Below are positions 53,635 to 62,934 of a stretch of 64,000 nt of DNA, in pieces. Source of the DNA: Oscillospiraceae bacterium (GTDB lineage: Bacteria > Bacillota > Clostridia > Oscillospirales > Oscillospiraceae); NCBI GenBank assembly GCA_018385135.1, contig JAHAWY010000006.1, forward strand, positions 1-64,000. The letters are read 5' to 3'. The position numbers were made by a program, and so were the translations under genes. A model generated the notes under the pieces. It searched no databases. It was given only the letters and a program-made list of their open reading frames with translations, and had not been told where the DNA came from. Numbering within the stretch: the stretch's first letter is position 1; every line of letters begins with the position of its first letter.

Positions 53635-53719
53635 GCGAGAGTGCTGGAATAGGTAGACAGGCACGTTTGAGGGGCGTGTGTCAAATGGCGTGGGAGTTCA
53701 AGTCTCCTCTCTCGCACCA
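53635..53719 (+). tRNA. tRNA-Leu(GAG)
   Basis: The 7-bp acceptor stem GCGAGAG/CTCTCGC is followed by discriminator A and an encoded CCA. The anticodon loop reads TTGAGGG on a 5-bp stem with one G-U, giving GAG for CUC/CUU. A long variable arm (TGTGTCAAATGGCG region) marks a type II tRNA, and the T-arm is GGAGTTCAAGTCTCC. Confidence 0.93.
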
Positions 53720-53725
53720 CAGCTT

Positions 53726-53759
53726 AAAAACCCGTGACCGTTTGGTTGCGGGTTTTTTT
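53726..53759 (+). terminator. Terminator after tRNA-Leu
   Basis: AAACCCG/CGGGTTT with an inner GACC/GGTT extension is followed by seven T residues. Confidence 0.85.
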
Positions 53760-53938
53760 GCGTCTTTCGCTTTTAAAAGTCGGAATACTAACGGCATATT
53801 TTAATGCATATATGCTTTTTCACGCATTCTGATAACAATCCCACACCCTCGCCGAATACCATCAGCAAGGCCGCAAAGCCGCGCTTATCGGTAAAACCGC
53901 AAAAAACGACGAGATAGCAAAATATTAACAAAAGTGTC

Positions 53939-53967
53939 TTTTCAAATCAGATAAAACTTGGTATTAT
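53939..53967 (+). promoter_or_regulatory. Weak promoter for the chemoreceptor gene
   Basis: TTTTCA (53939-53944), 17-base spacer, TATTAT (53962-53967). No sigma-28 type motif was found. Confidence 0.4.
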
Positions 53968-54033
53968 AATAACAACAAGGATTGCTCGCTTAAATCAGAA
54001 GCCTTGAATTTGAGAAAAGGGAATGATCATTAT

Positions 54034-55575
54034 ATGAAAAAGTTCCAATCAGGCGAAAATTCTATAATAGCCAGCAATGAAGCACAGGCAAACATATTCG
54101 TTGCTAAGGCGATGCGCATCACCGCTCTTGTTTTGACTCTTATTATGATTTTAAACATAGTCGGCATTTTCATCATCGACATGAACGCCATGGTGGTTGC
54201 CTATATAAGCGGAATGGTTCTTCTCCTCACCCCGACTCTGCTGGTAAATGTTCTTAAAATCAAGCATCCTGCTCTTAAATATATCTTTGTATCCATATCG
54301 GCGCTTTTCGTGTGCATAATGATCGTAACGCTCAATTGGCACGCTGTTGTCATATACATCTTCGCCATCGGCGTCGCGGGTATGTACTTCTCCAAAGGCG
54401 TGAATATCTATGCCATCGTTCTCTCGCCCATCGCCTTTTCCATAGCCCAGTATTTTGCTTACAAGCTCAACCTCACCACGGATTCCAACATAAAAGATAT
54501 GTACTATCTCATTGTGTTTGTCATCGCTCCACGCGCGCTTTCGCTTGTTGCGGTGTCCTCCTTGTTCCTCTCTTTGAACAACAGAACAAGGCTGCTGCTT
54601 GAAAACCTTATGGACGTAGACGCTCAGGCAAAAATGGCGGAGCGTATGCGCGCAATGCGTGAAAAATCCGTCGCCGTGTCCGACACGCTTTTGAGCACGG
54701 TGGACACACTCTCAACCGTTTCGCAAAACACCACCGCCAACAATGAAACAATAGTGGAGATCGCAGGCATAGCTATGAGCGCCTCCGAGGAAACTCAGCA
54801 GCAGCTCCGTGAGGTCGGCACAAACGTTTCTATGATTTCCGAAAACCTCTCGAAGCTTGCCGAAGGCACAAGCGAGATAACGAACCTTTCAAACGATGTT
54901 CACGAGCTTACCGAGGCGAACCTGTCAAATATGCAAATGGTGCTTGAGGGCTTTGACGGCATCACCAGAAGCACTGTAAAAAGCCGCGAGGCGATAAACA
55001 CACTACAGGAAAAATCCCGCGAAATAGCGGGCATAACGAAGGTCATTACGGACATCTCCATGCAGACCAACATCCTGTCTCTCAACGCCTCCATCGAGTC
55101 TGCGCGCGCGGGCGCTGCCGGCAAGGGCTTTGCAGTCGTAGCCGAGGAGATCCGCAATCTTGCCCAACAAACGCAGGAAGCCGTTGAAAACATAAGCGTG
55201 ATCATTGAGGACGTTGTTCAAAACACTCTCAACGCGGCACAGGCGATGGATGAAAGCACCGAGCTTGTCAACTCCGGAATGGACTACATCAAAGCGGCCG
55301 GAGAGTCCAGCCGCACTGTCACCGAGGCGACAGACTCCATGACCGCCAAGATCGGCGGTATCGACCTGCTCACCAGAGACGTCGCCAATTACTCTGAAAA
55401 AATCGTCACCATCGTAGACGGCGTCGGCGAAATCAGCGAGCAGAGCATGGAGGAGCTAAAGCGCGTCGGCGATGCCTGCGAGGAGGAGCGAAACAACATA
55501 AAAATACTCGTTGACCTCGTTGTCGGCATAGACAGCATCTCCCGACAGCTTGAGGAGGTTCTAAACGACAAATAG
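54034..55575 (+). CDS. Methyl-accepting chemotaxis protein without extracellular domain
   Basis: This 513-residue receptor has about six membrane helices in residues 25-185 with only short loops, then a cytoplasmic coiled-coil signalling domain. The hairpin tip is [34 protein letters not shown]. It is likely a sensor of membrane state, redox or an intracellular cue rather than of an outside ligand. No HAMP domain is obvious. The ATG at 54034 is chosen; AAGGG lies 13 bases before it, rather far, and a TTG at 54004 is the alternative. Confidence 0.85.
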   Translation: MKKFQSGENSIIASNEAQANIFVAKAMRITALVLTLIMILNIVGIFIIDMNAMVVAYISGMVLLLTPTLLVNVLKIKHPALKYIFVSISALFVCIMIVTLNWHAVVIYIFAIGVAGMYFSKGVNIYAIVLSPIAFSIAQYFAYKLNLTTDSNIKDMYYLIVFVIAPRALSLVAVSSLFLSLNNRTRLLLENLMDVDAQAKMAERMRAMREKSVAVSDTLLSTVDTLSTVSQNTTANNETIVEIAGIAMSASEETQQQLREVGTNVSMISENLSKLAEGTSEITNLSNDVHELTEANLSNMQMVLEGFDGITRSTVKSREAINTLQEKSREIAGITKVITDISMQTNILSLNASIESARAGAAGKGFAVVAEEIRNLAQQTQEAVENISVIIEDVVQNTLNAAQAMDESTELVNSGMDYIKAAGESSRTVTEATDSMTAKIGGIDLLTRDVANYSEKIVTIVDGVGEISEQSMEELKRVGDACEEERNNIKILVDLVVGIDSISRQLEEVLNDK

Positions 55576-55592
55576 CTTTCCCAAAAGCTGCC

Positions 55593-55627
55593 CACACTCG
55601 GCATTTTTTAAAAAAATGCCGAGTGTG
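55593..55627. repeat. Perfect inverted repeat after the chemoreceptor gene
   Basis: CACACTCGGCATTTTT pairs with AAAAATGCCGAGTGTG around a very short AT-rich loop, about 20 bases after the stop. The T residues lie inside the stem, so it works poorly as a simple terminator and may act with the next hairpin. Confidence 0.6.
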
Positions 55628-55649
55628 CGGCTGATACCGGCTTTCACAA

Positions 55650-55682
55650 GGCGGCTCTCACTGCGTGAGCCGCCTGTTTTTT
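55650..55682 (+). terminator. Terminator upstream of the small orphan gene
   Basis: GGCGGCTC/GAGCCGCC (8 bp, 9-base loop) is followed by TGTTTTTT. Confidence 0.8.
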
Positions 55683-55746
55683 ACAATCACACCTCGTCGA
55701 ATATCGAGTATTTTTGCGGACAAAATAAGTCCAGAGGTGATGATTT

Positions 55747-56025
55747 ATGTCAAAACAGGGCATGGCACGTCCGGACTGGATGCACACAAGTCCCAAAAAC
55801 GATACTCCGCCCGTTGCAGAAATCCAAGGCAAGGCAAAGCACGGCAGCAAGCGGGCACGCCCGATAATCGCCGGCAGCGAATCGCCGGAGCTGAAGGTAT
55901 ACCACTCACATCCACACAGTGAGCAGCCCATAAGCAATGCCTTCGGACCTATTGACAGCGACCTTGCACGCGATAATTTGGAAAACGAATTTGACCTCAC
56001 CGCCGCAGACCGGCAGGATCTATAA
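55747..56025 (+). CDS. Small orphan protein, unrecognised
   Basis: This 92-residue hydrophilic protein has no membrane segment or known motif. It is rich in P, H, S and K in the middle (KAKHGSKRARP, VYHSHPHSEQP) and acidic at the end. AGAGGTGA lies seven bases before the ATG, and a strong terminator starts at the stop codon, so it is very likely a real single-gene unit. No family is recognised. Confidence 0.7.
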   Translation: MSKQGMARPDWMHTSPKNDTPPVAEIQGKAKHGSKRARPIIAGSESPELKVYHSHPHSEQPISNAFGPIDSDLARDNLENEFDLTAADRQDL

Positions 56026-56051
56026 AAAACCGCCCCTTGGGGCGGTTTTTT
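56025..56051 (+). terminator. Terminator of the small orphan gene
   Basis: AAAAACCGCCCC, two bases, GGGGCGGTTTTTT; it overlaps the stop codon. Confidence 0.9.
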
Positions 56052-56106
56052 ATTGTCGGGCGAGGCGTCTTGTCCGTGCACAGTGCATATTAAAGCTGCG
56101 GCAAAA

Positions 56107-56775
56107 TCAGTCAAGCCTGCTAAGAAGGCGGAAGTGATTGCGGCTAAAGCTCAAAATTCCGTCATCGCGCAGCCTGCAAAGCTCCGCTGACATGGCGCTT
56201 CGCTCAACCGAAAGATAGTCGGCAAGCTGCTGGCGGGAAAAGGGGATATCAAACTCCGCCGCACCGTGCCGCTCCGCCTCCGCCGATAGATAGGACATTA
56301 GCTTCCCGCGGGTCGTTCTCTGCCCCATATGCGTGAGCTTTTCATTTAGCTTCAAATTTTTCCGCGCCAGCTCCGAAAGCAAATTGCTGCTTACCGCGGC
56401 ATGATGAGCGCAGGCGTTCGGACAACTGGTCAAAATGCGCTTAACATCAAGCCACAAAACGGCGCAGTCTACCTGCGCCACCACACTGACATTCATAACA
56501 CTACCCGGCGAGCAGGCAAACGCCTCCGCAAAAATCTGCCCCGCAGAGAGATTTGCAAGCAGGTTACGATTGCCCCAAAAATCCTCCTGAATTATGAGCG
56601 CCGCGCCGCTGAGTACCAGCCCCACGGAATCAACGCTGTCTCCGCTGCGCAGGATGTATCGGTTTTTCTCATATTCCCTTGTTTTCGCGCCCAGACATTC
56701 AAGCACGGAGTCGAGCCTGTTTTCGTCAATGCCGGCAAATATCGGCGCGTGTTTTATAATCGAAAGAAACTCCAT
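56107..56775 (-). CDS. Crp/Fnr family transcription regulator
   Basis: This 222-residue regulator has an N-terminal cyclic-nucleotide-binding-like barrel (about 10-130) and a C-terminal HTH_Crp (about 145-215: FSRQQLADYLSVERSAMSAEL). Several cysteines are spread through the barrel (C27, C88, C104, C121, C126) but not in an FNR CxxC pattern, so whether it senses redox or a small molecule is open. It is divergent from the ferredoxin-like gene, with a palindrome between them. The ATG at 56775 has GAGG upstream. Confidence 0.88.
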   Translation of the reverse strand: MEFLSIIKHAPIFAGIDENRLDSVLECLGAKTREYEKNRYILRSGDSVDSVGLVLSGAALIIQEDFWGNRNLLANLSAGQIFAEAFACSPGSVMNVSVVAQVDCAVLWLDVKRILTSCPNACAHHAAVSSNLLSELARKNLKLNEKLTHMGQRTTRGKLMSYLSAEAERHGAAEFDIPFSRQQLADYLSVERSAMSAELCRLRDDGILSFSRNHFRLLSRLD

Positions 56776-56800
56776 AGAAAAATCCTCTTTGTTGTTTTTC

Positions 56801-56832
56801 CAACAGACTTGTTGTCCCAATCATAGTATATT
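56801..56832. promoter_or_regulatory. Divergent promoter region with Crp/Fnr-type palindrome
   Basis: CAACA-GACT-TGTTG (56801-56814) lies just before TATATT (56827-56832), a likely -10 for the plus-strand gene without a good -35. It would also lie around the start of the minus-strand regulator. This fits activation of the ferredoxin-like gene and autorepression, both unproven. Confidence 0.45.
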
Positions 56833-56873
56833 AAGCACATAAAGGCAAGAAAAAACCAACAGGAGGAAAAACT

Positions 56874-57584
56874 ATGATCAGAAAAATTATCCATATAGAT
56901 GAACAGCTTTGCAACGGCTGCGGCGCTTGCGCCGACGCCTGCCACGAGGGCGCGATCGGCATGGTTAACGGCAAGGCTCGCCTGCTGCGCGACGATTACT
57001 GCGACGGTCTTGGCGACTGTCTGCCCGTCTGCCCGACAGGGGCGATAAGCTTCGTTGAGCGTGAGGCAGCCGCCTATGACGAGGCAGCGGTAATGGCAAG
57101 CAAAGCAAAAGCCGCCGAGGGCGACACCCTGCCCTGCGGATGTCCCGGAACGCAGTCAAGAGCAATCAAGCACATGGAGCTTTCCATGAGTGAAACGCTC
57201 AAGATGCCGGACGAGCAGCCGAGCCGCCTTTCTCAGTGGCCTGTGCAGATCAAGCTTGCCCCGATTAACGCACCTTATTTTAACGGTGCGCGCCTGCTTG
57301 TCGCGGCCGACTGCACCGCCTACGCCTACGGAGCTTTCCACGAGCGCTTTATCAAGGGACGAATCACGCTCGTCGGCTGCCCAAAGCTTGACAGCGTTGA
57401 CTATTCCGAAAAGCTCACGGAGATTATCCGTCAAAACGACATAAAGGATGTCACCGTTGTGCGCATGGAGGTTCCCTGCTGCGGCGGCATAGAAAACGCG
57501 GTAAAAGCAGCGCTGCAAAACAGCGGCAAATTCATTCCCTGGCAGGTGGTCACAATATCGACGGACGGCAGGATACTTGATTAA
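56874..57584 (+). CDS. Ferredoxin-like protein with two N-terminal [4Fe-4S] motifs
   Basis: This 236-residue protein starts with CNGCGACADACHEGAIG and CDGLGDCLPVCPTGAISF, two cluster motifs (residues about 13-58). A C-terminal domain of about 150 residues follows with conserved cysteines (LPCGCPG, ADCTAYAYGAF, VPCCGGIENAV). This is a dicluster ferredoxin fused to a possible metal or redox domain, known in anaerobes next to Crp/Fnr regulators; no reaction is assigned. AGGAGG is five bases before the ATG. The gene ends at a shared terminator. Confidence 0.85.
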   Translation: MIRKIIHIDEQLCNGCGACADACHEGAIGMVNGKARLLRDDYCDGLGDCLPVCPTGAISFVEREAAAYDEAAVMASKAKAAEGDTLPCGCPGTQSRAIKHMELSMSETLKMPDEQPSRLSQWPVQIKLAPINAPYFNGARLLVAADCTAYAYGAFHERFIKGRITLVGCPKLDSVDYSEKLTEIIRQNDIKDVTVVRMEVPCCGGIENAVKAALQNSGKFIPWQVVTISTDGRILD

Positions 57585-57585
57585 A

Positions 57586-57630
57586 AGAGAAACAGCACTC
57601 CGGGCAAAGCCAAGAGTGCTGTTTCTTTTT
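57586..57630. terminator. Bidirectional terminator
   Basis: A 13-bp perfect stem AGAAACAGCACTC/GAGTGCTGTTTCT has a 13-base loop and then TTTT. It separates the ferredoxin-like gene from the convergent sensor kinase gene. Confidence 0.85.
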
Positions 57631-57663
57631 GCCGCTTAAAAATGCTTTCATACGGTCAAAGGC

Positions 57664-60600
57664 TCATCTTTTTTCAAATCTGTCAAGGTTTGTCAAAACC
57701 TCGGCAAGCCGCGATATTTCGATTGGCTTTGAGATATGGTCATTCATGCCGCTTGAGAGCGCTTTTTTTACGTCCTCTGCAAAGGCATCCGCGCTCATCG
57801 CCACAATGGGAATGGTTTTGGCTCTCGGATGGCTGCATTCGCGTATCGCCATCGACGCCTCATAGCCGTTCATAACAGGCATCTGAATATCCATAAGCAC
57901 AATGTCAAACTCGTTTTCCTCGCTGTCTCTGAAGGTTTCAAAGCCCTCAAGACCGTTATGCGCAAACGTTACTCTTGCCCCGCCCCTTTCCAGAATGCGA
58001 GTCGCTACCAGTGCGTTTATCGGGTGATCCTCGACCAGCAAAATGTTAAGCCCGGAGAAATCCGTTGAAAGCCGCTTTTGCTCGGGCATACTCTCGTGCT
58101 GCTCTATCCCCTTTTCAGCCACGCGGAAGGGAATTTCAACAACGAAGCTTGAGCCTACCTCCGTGTCACTGTGTACATCTATCGTTCCGCCCATAAGCTC
58201 CAGCGTGCTTTTAACGATGGAAAGCCCCAGACCCGTTCCCTCGATGCCTGTGGTGCTGGCTGTGCCCGTGCGGAAAAACGGCTCGAAAATGTTCTCAAGC
58301 TGATCGGGCTGAATGCCGATGCCCGTGTCCGCGACCGTGTATATGTAGCGCTGCAGCTCCGTGCCGTGTTTGGACTCCGACTCTTGGCAGCTGACCTTTA
58401 TGCAGCCGCCCTTCGGCGTGAATTTAACAGCGTTGGAAATCAGATTTTCCAGAATTCTGGTCAGACGCAAAGCGTCGCCTATGCACCTGTCGTGCGTTAC
58501 ATCGATTTCCAGCTCCAGCTTTTGATCCTTTTCCTTTATAAGCGGCGCGGACATTTGAGCAAGCTTATTGAGTATCCCACTCTGGCTGAAGCGCTCCTCG
58601 GCAGTAACAACCTTGCCGCTTTCAATTCGGCTCATCTCAAGGATGTTATTAACGAGAGAAAGAAGGTGTCCCGATGCGTCGCGTATTGTAGAAAGGCTCT
58701 CTCTAACCTGCTCAACATTGTCCGGCTCACCTATTGCAAGCTCGGTCATTCCTGCAATTACGTTGAGCGGCGTTCTTATATCGTGGCTCATCGACGAAAG
58801 AAACGCCGTTTTTGCCGAGTTTGCTTGGCGCGCAGAGTCAAGTGCCGCTTGCAGCGCGCTTTTTTGGCGTTCCTGCGCCGCAACAACATCTGTAACGTCG
58901 ATGCTCGTGAGAAGCACAAGTCCTCCGGTCATTCTGTAGTCGGCGTAGCGGCTCTTTTTAAGGCGAACAGCGCCGTTTTCATCGTAGCAGCGGAAGGTAA
59001 ACTCGTAAAATTCCTTCTCCCTGAGTCTTTCTCGGATATTGTCTATGGAGTTGCACTTTAAAAACAGCTCCTTGTCCTCCGGGTAAACATTAGACTCCGC
59101 CGACAGGCGAATCGTGCTGTCGAAATCCACAAAGCCATTGTAGCTTAGATGACCAAAGCACTCGTCCCGCTTTTTAAACAGCGTTATTTGTTCCGAGTCA
59201 AGGTCGGTGAGGGCAATAATGTCGAAGTCGTAGGCAGATACCGCCTCTATGACCTCCTGCTCCATCTTCTGGCGCGTAATGTCATTGCTGTAAAAGAAAG
59301 CGATTATATTTCCGCTGCCGGGGTTCTCGACAAGGCTCATATTAAGCTCCATCCACTTTGCCGTACCGTCCTCCGACGCATATCTAACAGTACAGTTAAC
59401 GGTGTTTTTTCCGGCGTTAAAGCCGGCGAGGAGCCTTTGCCGGTTGAACCTCATCGCGTATTCCGTGGAGTATTCCGTCCCGATCATATGGTTGCTTGAA
59501 TATGCTATGAAATAGTCATAGGACATTCCCTCATATTCGTCCGTGTCTCGCACTGAGGTTCTAGCGCTCTCCACCCGGTTTTGGGTAAGGTTGAATACAA
59601 AGAAATCGTTGGCATGGCTCGCAAGCGCGTCCTGCATCGCAACGATTCCCTTATACTTTCTTTCAGCCTCAACCTGCGCTGTAATGTCTATCGCCGTGCC
59701 GATGGCGCGGCTGGGCTGACCGTTAGAATCGAACAGCGTATGGTAGCGAACAAGCTGCCAGTGCCACTTTCCGTCCTTTAAAACCATAGGAAGCTTTGCC
59801 TCGGCGTACTCCGAGCCTTTTTCCGCTTCATTTAGCAGCCAATTGTATTGCGCCTGATAGTCAGCCGGAATAAAACCGGTATCGTAAAGAGGCTGAGGAT
59901 AGTTTTCTATTACCTCTTCCAAGCCGCATTGCTCCTGCGTGGTCTTGCCCAAAACGGCGCTGTGCTCGTTGATGTCATATTCCCAATAGAGGATATTTGT
60001 ATCCTCTATAACGGTGTCCAGCCTGCGCAGGCTTAGCTGACGGTCAAGCGCTGCCAGTTGCACGTCGTTTACATCGCGCATCGCGCCGATAACGCGCACA
60101 CGCTTGCCTGTCTCATCGCAGATATTATTGACGGAAATCGTCGTCCAGAGATAGCTGCCGTCGCACATTCGCGCTCTGAGTGTTGTCTCAACAAAGGCGC
60201 GCCCTGCCTTGGTGTCTCTGCCAAACTGTTGAAGCAAGGGAAGATCATCCGGGTGGACCGCGGCGACTGAAATGCGGTTTTCTATGATATCGTTCACCGG
60301 CTGTCTGCTTAACACAAAGCGATTATAATCACCGGAGGTGTATGTAGTGCCGTTCTCAAGATCCCAGTCAAAAACTACAGTGCCTGTGTTTTCAACCATT
60401 ATGCGGTAACGGTCCTGCTCTTTGTGCAGCACTTCGCTTGCCGCCCTGCGCTCGGTAATGTCCTTTGCGTAGCGAATCATGGCGGGTCTGTCCATCCAGT
60501 TTATAAAGCGCTCCGTAATAAGCACTACCTTGTTGCCAAACTTAGGCAGCGTCCTTTCATCCTCAAGCAGAGGTCTGCCGCTGCAAATACCGCAGCTTTC

Positions 60601-61578
60601 GCAGGGAGTATCCCTCCCGAAAAGCACCTCGTAGCATTTCTTTCCCTGAACATCCTTTTCCGAAAAGCGCAAAAGCTCGCGCATACTGTTGTTGGAATAG
60701 TACATTTCAAAGGTTTCCGCATCAACAACATATATTGCGTTGGTGTACTCATCCAGAATGCTCCTAAAAAGATTAAACTCCTTGGAAGTGCCCATAAGGA
60801 CTCCATGCCCCAACAGCTCCCCACTGCTGTTTTGCTCTGTCTGCATGGCGAGAGTAACCCAAACAAGTGTTCCGTCCTTATGAACGCTTCGGAAGGTCAT
60901 ATCCGCGTTTTTCCCTGAAATAAGGCTTTCTATCAGCGCCGAGCTGTAGCGCTCAAAATCATCCGCGCAAACATTGCCCATAGGAGAGCGTTCCAGCAAA
61001 GCCTTATATTCATTGCGGCTGTATCCCAAAAGCTCCGGAACGCCGTCGGTGAAGTAAGTAATTCTCGCCTCGTTGGGCGCTGTCAGCTTATATGTGATAA
61101 GACCTCCGGGAACGGCATTGGCAACATTTTTTAGCTCCAGCTCGGACTTTTTAATCTTGCGATTCGCTTGAGCCTGCTTTTTCCAGTCAAAGAATACCGA
61201 ACCGTGTATGCCACAGATTTTGTGTATACCGTTCTCCCTGCGGCAGATAAACTCACAGCGCTGCTCGAAAATAAGCGAATTACCGCGCGCTCTGCGCAGC
61301 TTTTGGCTCATCAAAATCTGTGTTATATCCGGCGCCAGACTGCGCTCGTCAAGCAGCTCATTTGTTAGCGAAAGCGGCTCTGTGATGTCAACAACGTTGC
61401 TGAAAAACACTTCCTTGAATCCGTCCTTGTTTATTATGAGCTTGTCGCTGTCAGCCGCTCCCAGCCAGCGCACATCATCGCTAAGACACTCAAGCGCAGC
61501 ATCAAAATCCCTGTCGCAAAAGTATTTAACCGAAAAGTATTCTACCGTTTCTCTGGCTGTCATCGCTGAATTTTGCAT
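57664..61578 (-). CDS. Hybrid sensor histidine kinase with NTF2-like and multiple PAS domains
   Basis: This 1304-residue cytoplasmic protein has no membrane helix. An N-terminal NTF2/SnoaL-like domain (about 1-130) precedes roughly six PAS-type modules (about 155-900), one with a cysteine-rich loop CESCGIC near residue 330. The HisKA box AFLSSMSHDIRTPLN carries the phospho-histidine at 932. The ATPase shows NLISNAVKFTPKGG, DTGIGI and GTGLGLSI. The receiver domain starts near 1178 with phospho-aspartate D1230 (LMDIQMPVMNGYEA). No separate response regulator is adjacent. AAAGGA precedes the ATG. Confidence 0.93.
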   Translation of the reverse strand: MQNSAMTARETVEYFSVKYFCDRDFDAALECLSDDVRWLGAADSDKLIINKDGFKEVFFSNVVDITEPLSLTNELLDERSLAPDITQILMSQKLRRARGNSLIFEQRCEFICRRENGIHKICGIHGSVFFDWKKQAQANRKIKKSELELKNVANAVPGGLITYKLTAPNEARITYFTDGVPELLGYSRNEYKALLERSPMGNVCADDFERYSSALIESLISGKNADMTFRSVHKDGTLVWVTLAMQTEQNSSGELLGHGVLMGTSKEFNLFRSILDEYTNAIYVVDAETFEMYYSNNSMRELLRFSEKDVQGKKCYEVLFGRDTPCESCGICSGRPLLEDERTLPKFGNKVVLITERFINWMDRPAMIRYAKDITERRAASEVLHKEQDRYRIMVENTGTVVFDWDLENGTTYTSGDYNRFVLSRQPVNDIIENRISVAAVHPDDLPLLQQFGRDTKAGRAFVETTLRARMCDGSYLWTTISVNNICDETGKRVRVIGAMRDVNDVQLAALDRQLSLRRLDTVIEDTNILYWEYDINEHSAVLGKTTQEQCGLEEVIENYPQPLYDTGFIPADYQAQYNWLLNEAEKGSEYAEAKLPMVLKDGKWHWQLVRYHTLFDSNGQPSRAIGTAIDITAQVEAERKYKGIVAMQDALASHANDFFVFNLTQNRVESARTSVRDTDEYEGMSYDYFIAYSSNHMIGTEYSTEYAMRFNRQRLLAGFNAGKNTVNCTVRYASEDGTAKWMELNMSLVENPGSGNIIAFFYSNDITRQKMEQEVIEAVSAYDFDIIALTDLDSEQITLFKKRDECFGHLSYNGFVDFDSTIRLSAESNVYPEDKELFLKCNSIDNIRERLREKEFYEFTFRCYDENGAVRLKKSRYADYRMTGGLVLLTSIDVTDVVAAQERQKSALQAALDSARQANSAKTAFLSSMSHDIRTPLNVIAGMTELAIGEPDNVEQVRESLSTIRDASGHLLSLVNNILEMSRIESGKVVTAEERFSQSGILNKLAQMSAPLIKEKDQKLELEIDVTHDRCIGDALRLTRILENLISNAVKFTPKGGCIKVSCQESESKHGTELQRYIYTVADTGIGIQPDQLENIFEPFFRTGTASTTGIEGTGLGLSIVKSTLELMGGTIDVHSDTEVGSSFVVEIPFRVAEKGIEQHESMPEQKRLSTDFSGLNILLVEDHPINALVATRILERGGARVTFAHNGLEGFETFRDSEENEFDIVLMDIQMPVMNGYEASMAIRECSHPRAKTIPIVAMSADAFAEDVKKALSSGMNDHISKPIEISRLAEVLTNLDRFEKR

Positions 61579-61633
61579 GACTTTTTCCTTTCGCTCATAT
61601 AGCTATCCTTGTTTAGAGACTAACCTATCAGAA

Positions 61634-61662
61634 ATTCTATCACTTTTTGGGGAAGCAAGCAA
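61634..61662 (-). promoter_or_regulatory. Promoter for the sensor kinase gene
   Basis: TTGCTT (61657-61662), 17-base spacer, TAGAAT (61634-61639) on the minus strand. Confidence 0.55.
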
Positions 61663-61758
61663 TAAAAAACGGCTAATATCGGTTAAATTGTGGCAGTTGA
61701 ACAAAAACCATCTCATCTTCAATCGAGCAAGGCGTTTTTCTTTCCCTTGTCGGGGTAA

Positions 61759-61787
61759 TTGCCAAAGTCAGGCGTTTTTGCTATAAT
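61759..61787 (+). promoter_or_regulatory. Promoter for the methyltransferase gene
   Basis: TTGCCA (61759-61764), 17-base spacer, TATAAT (61782-61787). Confidence 0.7.
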
Positions 61788-61820
61788 CACAGCGAAATAA
61801 AACTAATCGGGGGCAGGCTT

Positions 61821-62870
61821 ATGCCAAAATATGCAATTCTCTCAAATCCCGGACATAACAGGGTTTATTTTGAAGCGTCAAAGGAGCTTTCCCTTTCGGA
61901 GCTTTCTCTGGCGCTGGATAAGCTCGGCTGCGATTATACCGAGCCAAAGGGCGAGGAGCTTGGCGGAATTTTTTATGTTTGCTTTTCCACCGTATCGGCG
62001 CTTTCGGATGAGATGCTGGCAGCGCTTGCGCGGCTTTCCTTTGTTTATGCCGTTTTCGAGCTTGTGGGCGAGGGGGATAGGCTGCTTTTATCTCCCGTCC
62101 CTCTGCCGGAGGTGCTTTATATGGACGGCGGTCTAAGCTCCATTCTCAAATACTCCGGCAAAACCAACGAGCTTTTCACGCGCCTTATGATAAACGCGGC
62201 TCTGCTCTCAAGCGATTTTTCCACGAAGGAAATTCGCCTGCTTGACCCCATCGCCGGCAAGGGGACAACGCTTTTTGAGGCTCTTTCTCTCGGCTTTGAC
62301 GCCTATGGCGCGGAGCTTTCCGAAAAGTCGGTGACGGACGGCTTTAACTACCTAAAAAAGTTTTTGGAAACCGAAAAATTCAAGCATACGACCTCCACGG
62401 AAAAAATAAACTTGCAGGAAAAGGGGCTTTCCGCCAAACGCTATTGCGCGGATATCGCTCGAAGCAAGGCGGAGCAAAAGGCGGGCGACACACGTCATTT
62501 TGAGCTGGTGGCGGGCAACTCCATGTATGCAGACAGATATTTTAAGAAAAACAGCTTTCACCTGATCGTTGGTGATCTGCCCTACGGCGTGCAGCACGGC
62601 AATGTTGGCGCGGCGAAAAGCGGCGGCTCTCTCACGCGCAGCCCCAAGGAGCTGATTTCTTCCTGCGGCGGCGCGTGGTACAAGGTTTTAAAGCCCGGCG
62701 GAGCGCTGGCGCTTTCGTGGAACAGCTTCGTATATCCGCGCGAGCAATTCGCCGCGCAGCTTGCCTCCCTTGGCTTCGAGGTAATGTCCGGCGGTTTGTA
62801 TGAACGCTTTGAGCATCGTGTTGACCAGGCTATACGGCGCGACCTTATCATCGCCAAAAAGCCTAAATGA
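61821..62870 (+). CDS. TRM11-like SAM-dependent methyltransferase
   Basis: This 349-residue protein has an N-terminal half resembling a THUMP-like or helper region and a C-terminal Rossmann methyltransferase. The SAM loop reads LDPIAGKGTTLFEAL near residue 140 and the catalytic motif is DLPYG near residue 253 (NPPY-type, for amino-group or guanine N2 methylation). Resemblance is to the TRM11/RlmL class of RNA methylases; target RNA or DNA is unknown. GGGGGC lies six bases before the ATG. Confidence 0.78.
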   Translation: MPKYAILSNPGHNRVYFEASKELSLSELSLALDKLGCDYTEPKGEELGGIFYVCFSTVSALSDEMLAALARLSFVYAVFELVGEGDRLLLSPVPLPEVLYMDGGLSSILKYSGKTNELFTRLMINAALLSSDFSTKEIRLLDPIAGKGTTLFEALSLGFDAYGAELSEKSVTDGFNYLKKFLETEKFKHTTSTEKINLQEKGLSAKRYCADIARSKAEQKAGDTRHFELVAGNSMYADRYFKKNSFHLIVGDLPYGVQHGNVGAAKSGGSLTRSPKELISSCGGAWYKVLKPGGALALSWNSFVYPREQFAAQLASLGFEVMSGGLYERFEHRVDQAIRRDLIIAKKPK

Positions 62871-62890
62871 GCATAAGCTGCTACAATATA

Positions 62891-62925
62891 AAAAAAGCAC
62901 GACCAAATAAACGGTCGTGCTTTTT
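62891..62925. terminator. Bidirectional terminator
   Basis: AAAAAAGCACGACC/GGTCGTGCTTTTT with an 8-base loop lies between the methyltransferase and the convergent PHP gene. Confidence 0.88.
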
Positions 62926-62934
62926 ATATACACT

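Noticed and set aside
53574..53760. tRNA gene as an integration site
   Set aside because: No integrase or repeated tRNA 3' end was found nearby; the gene is intact with its own promoter and terminator.
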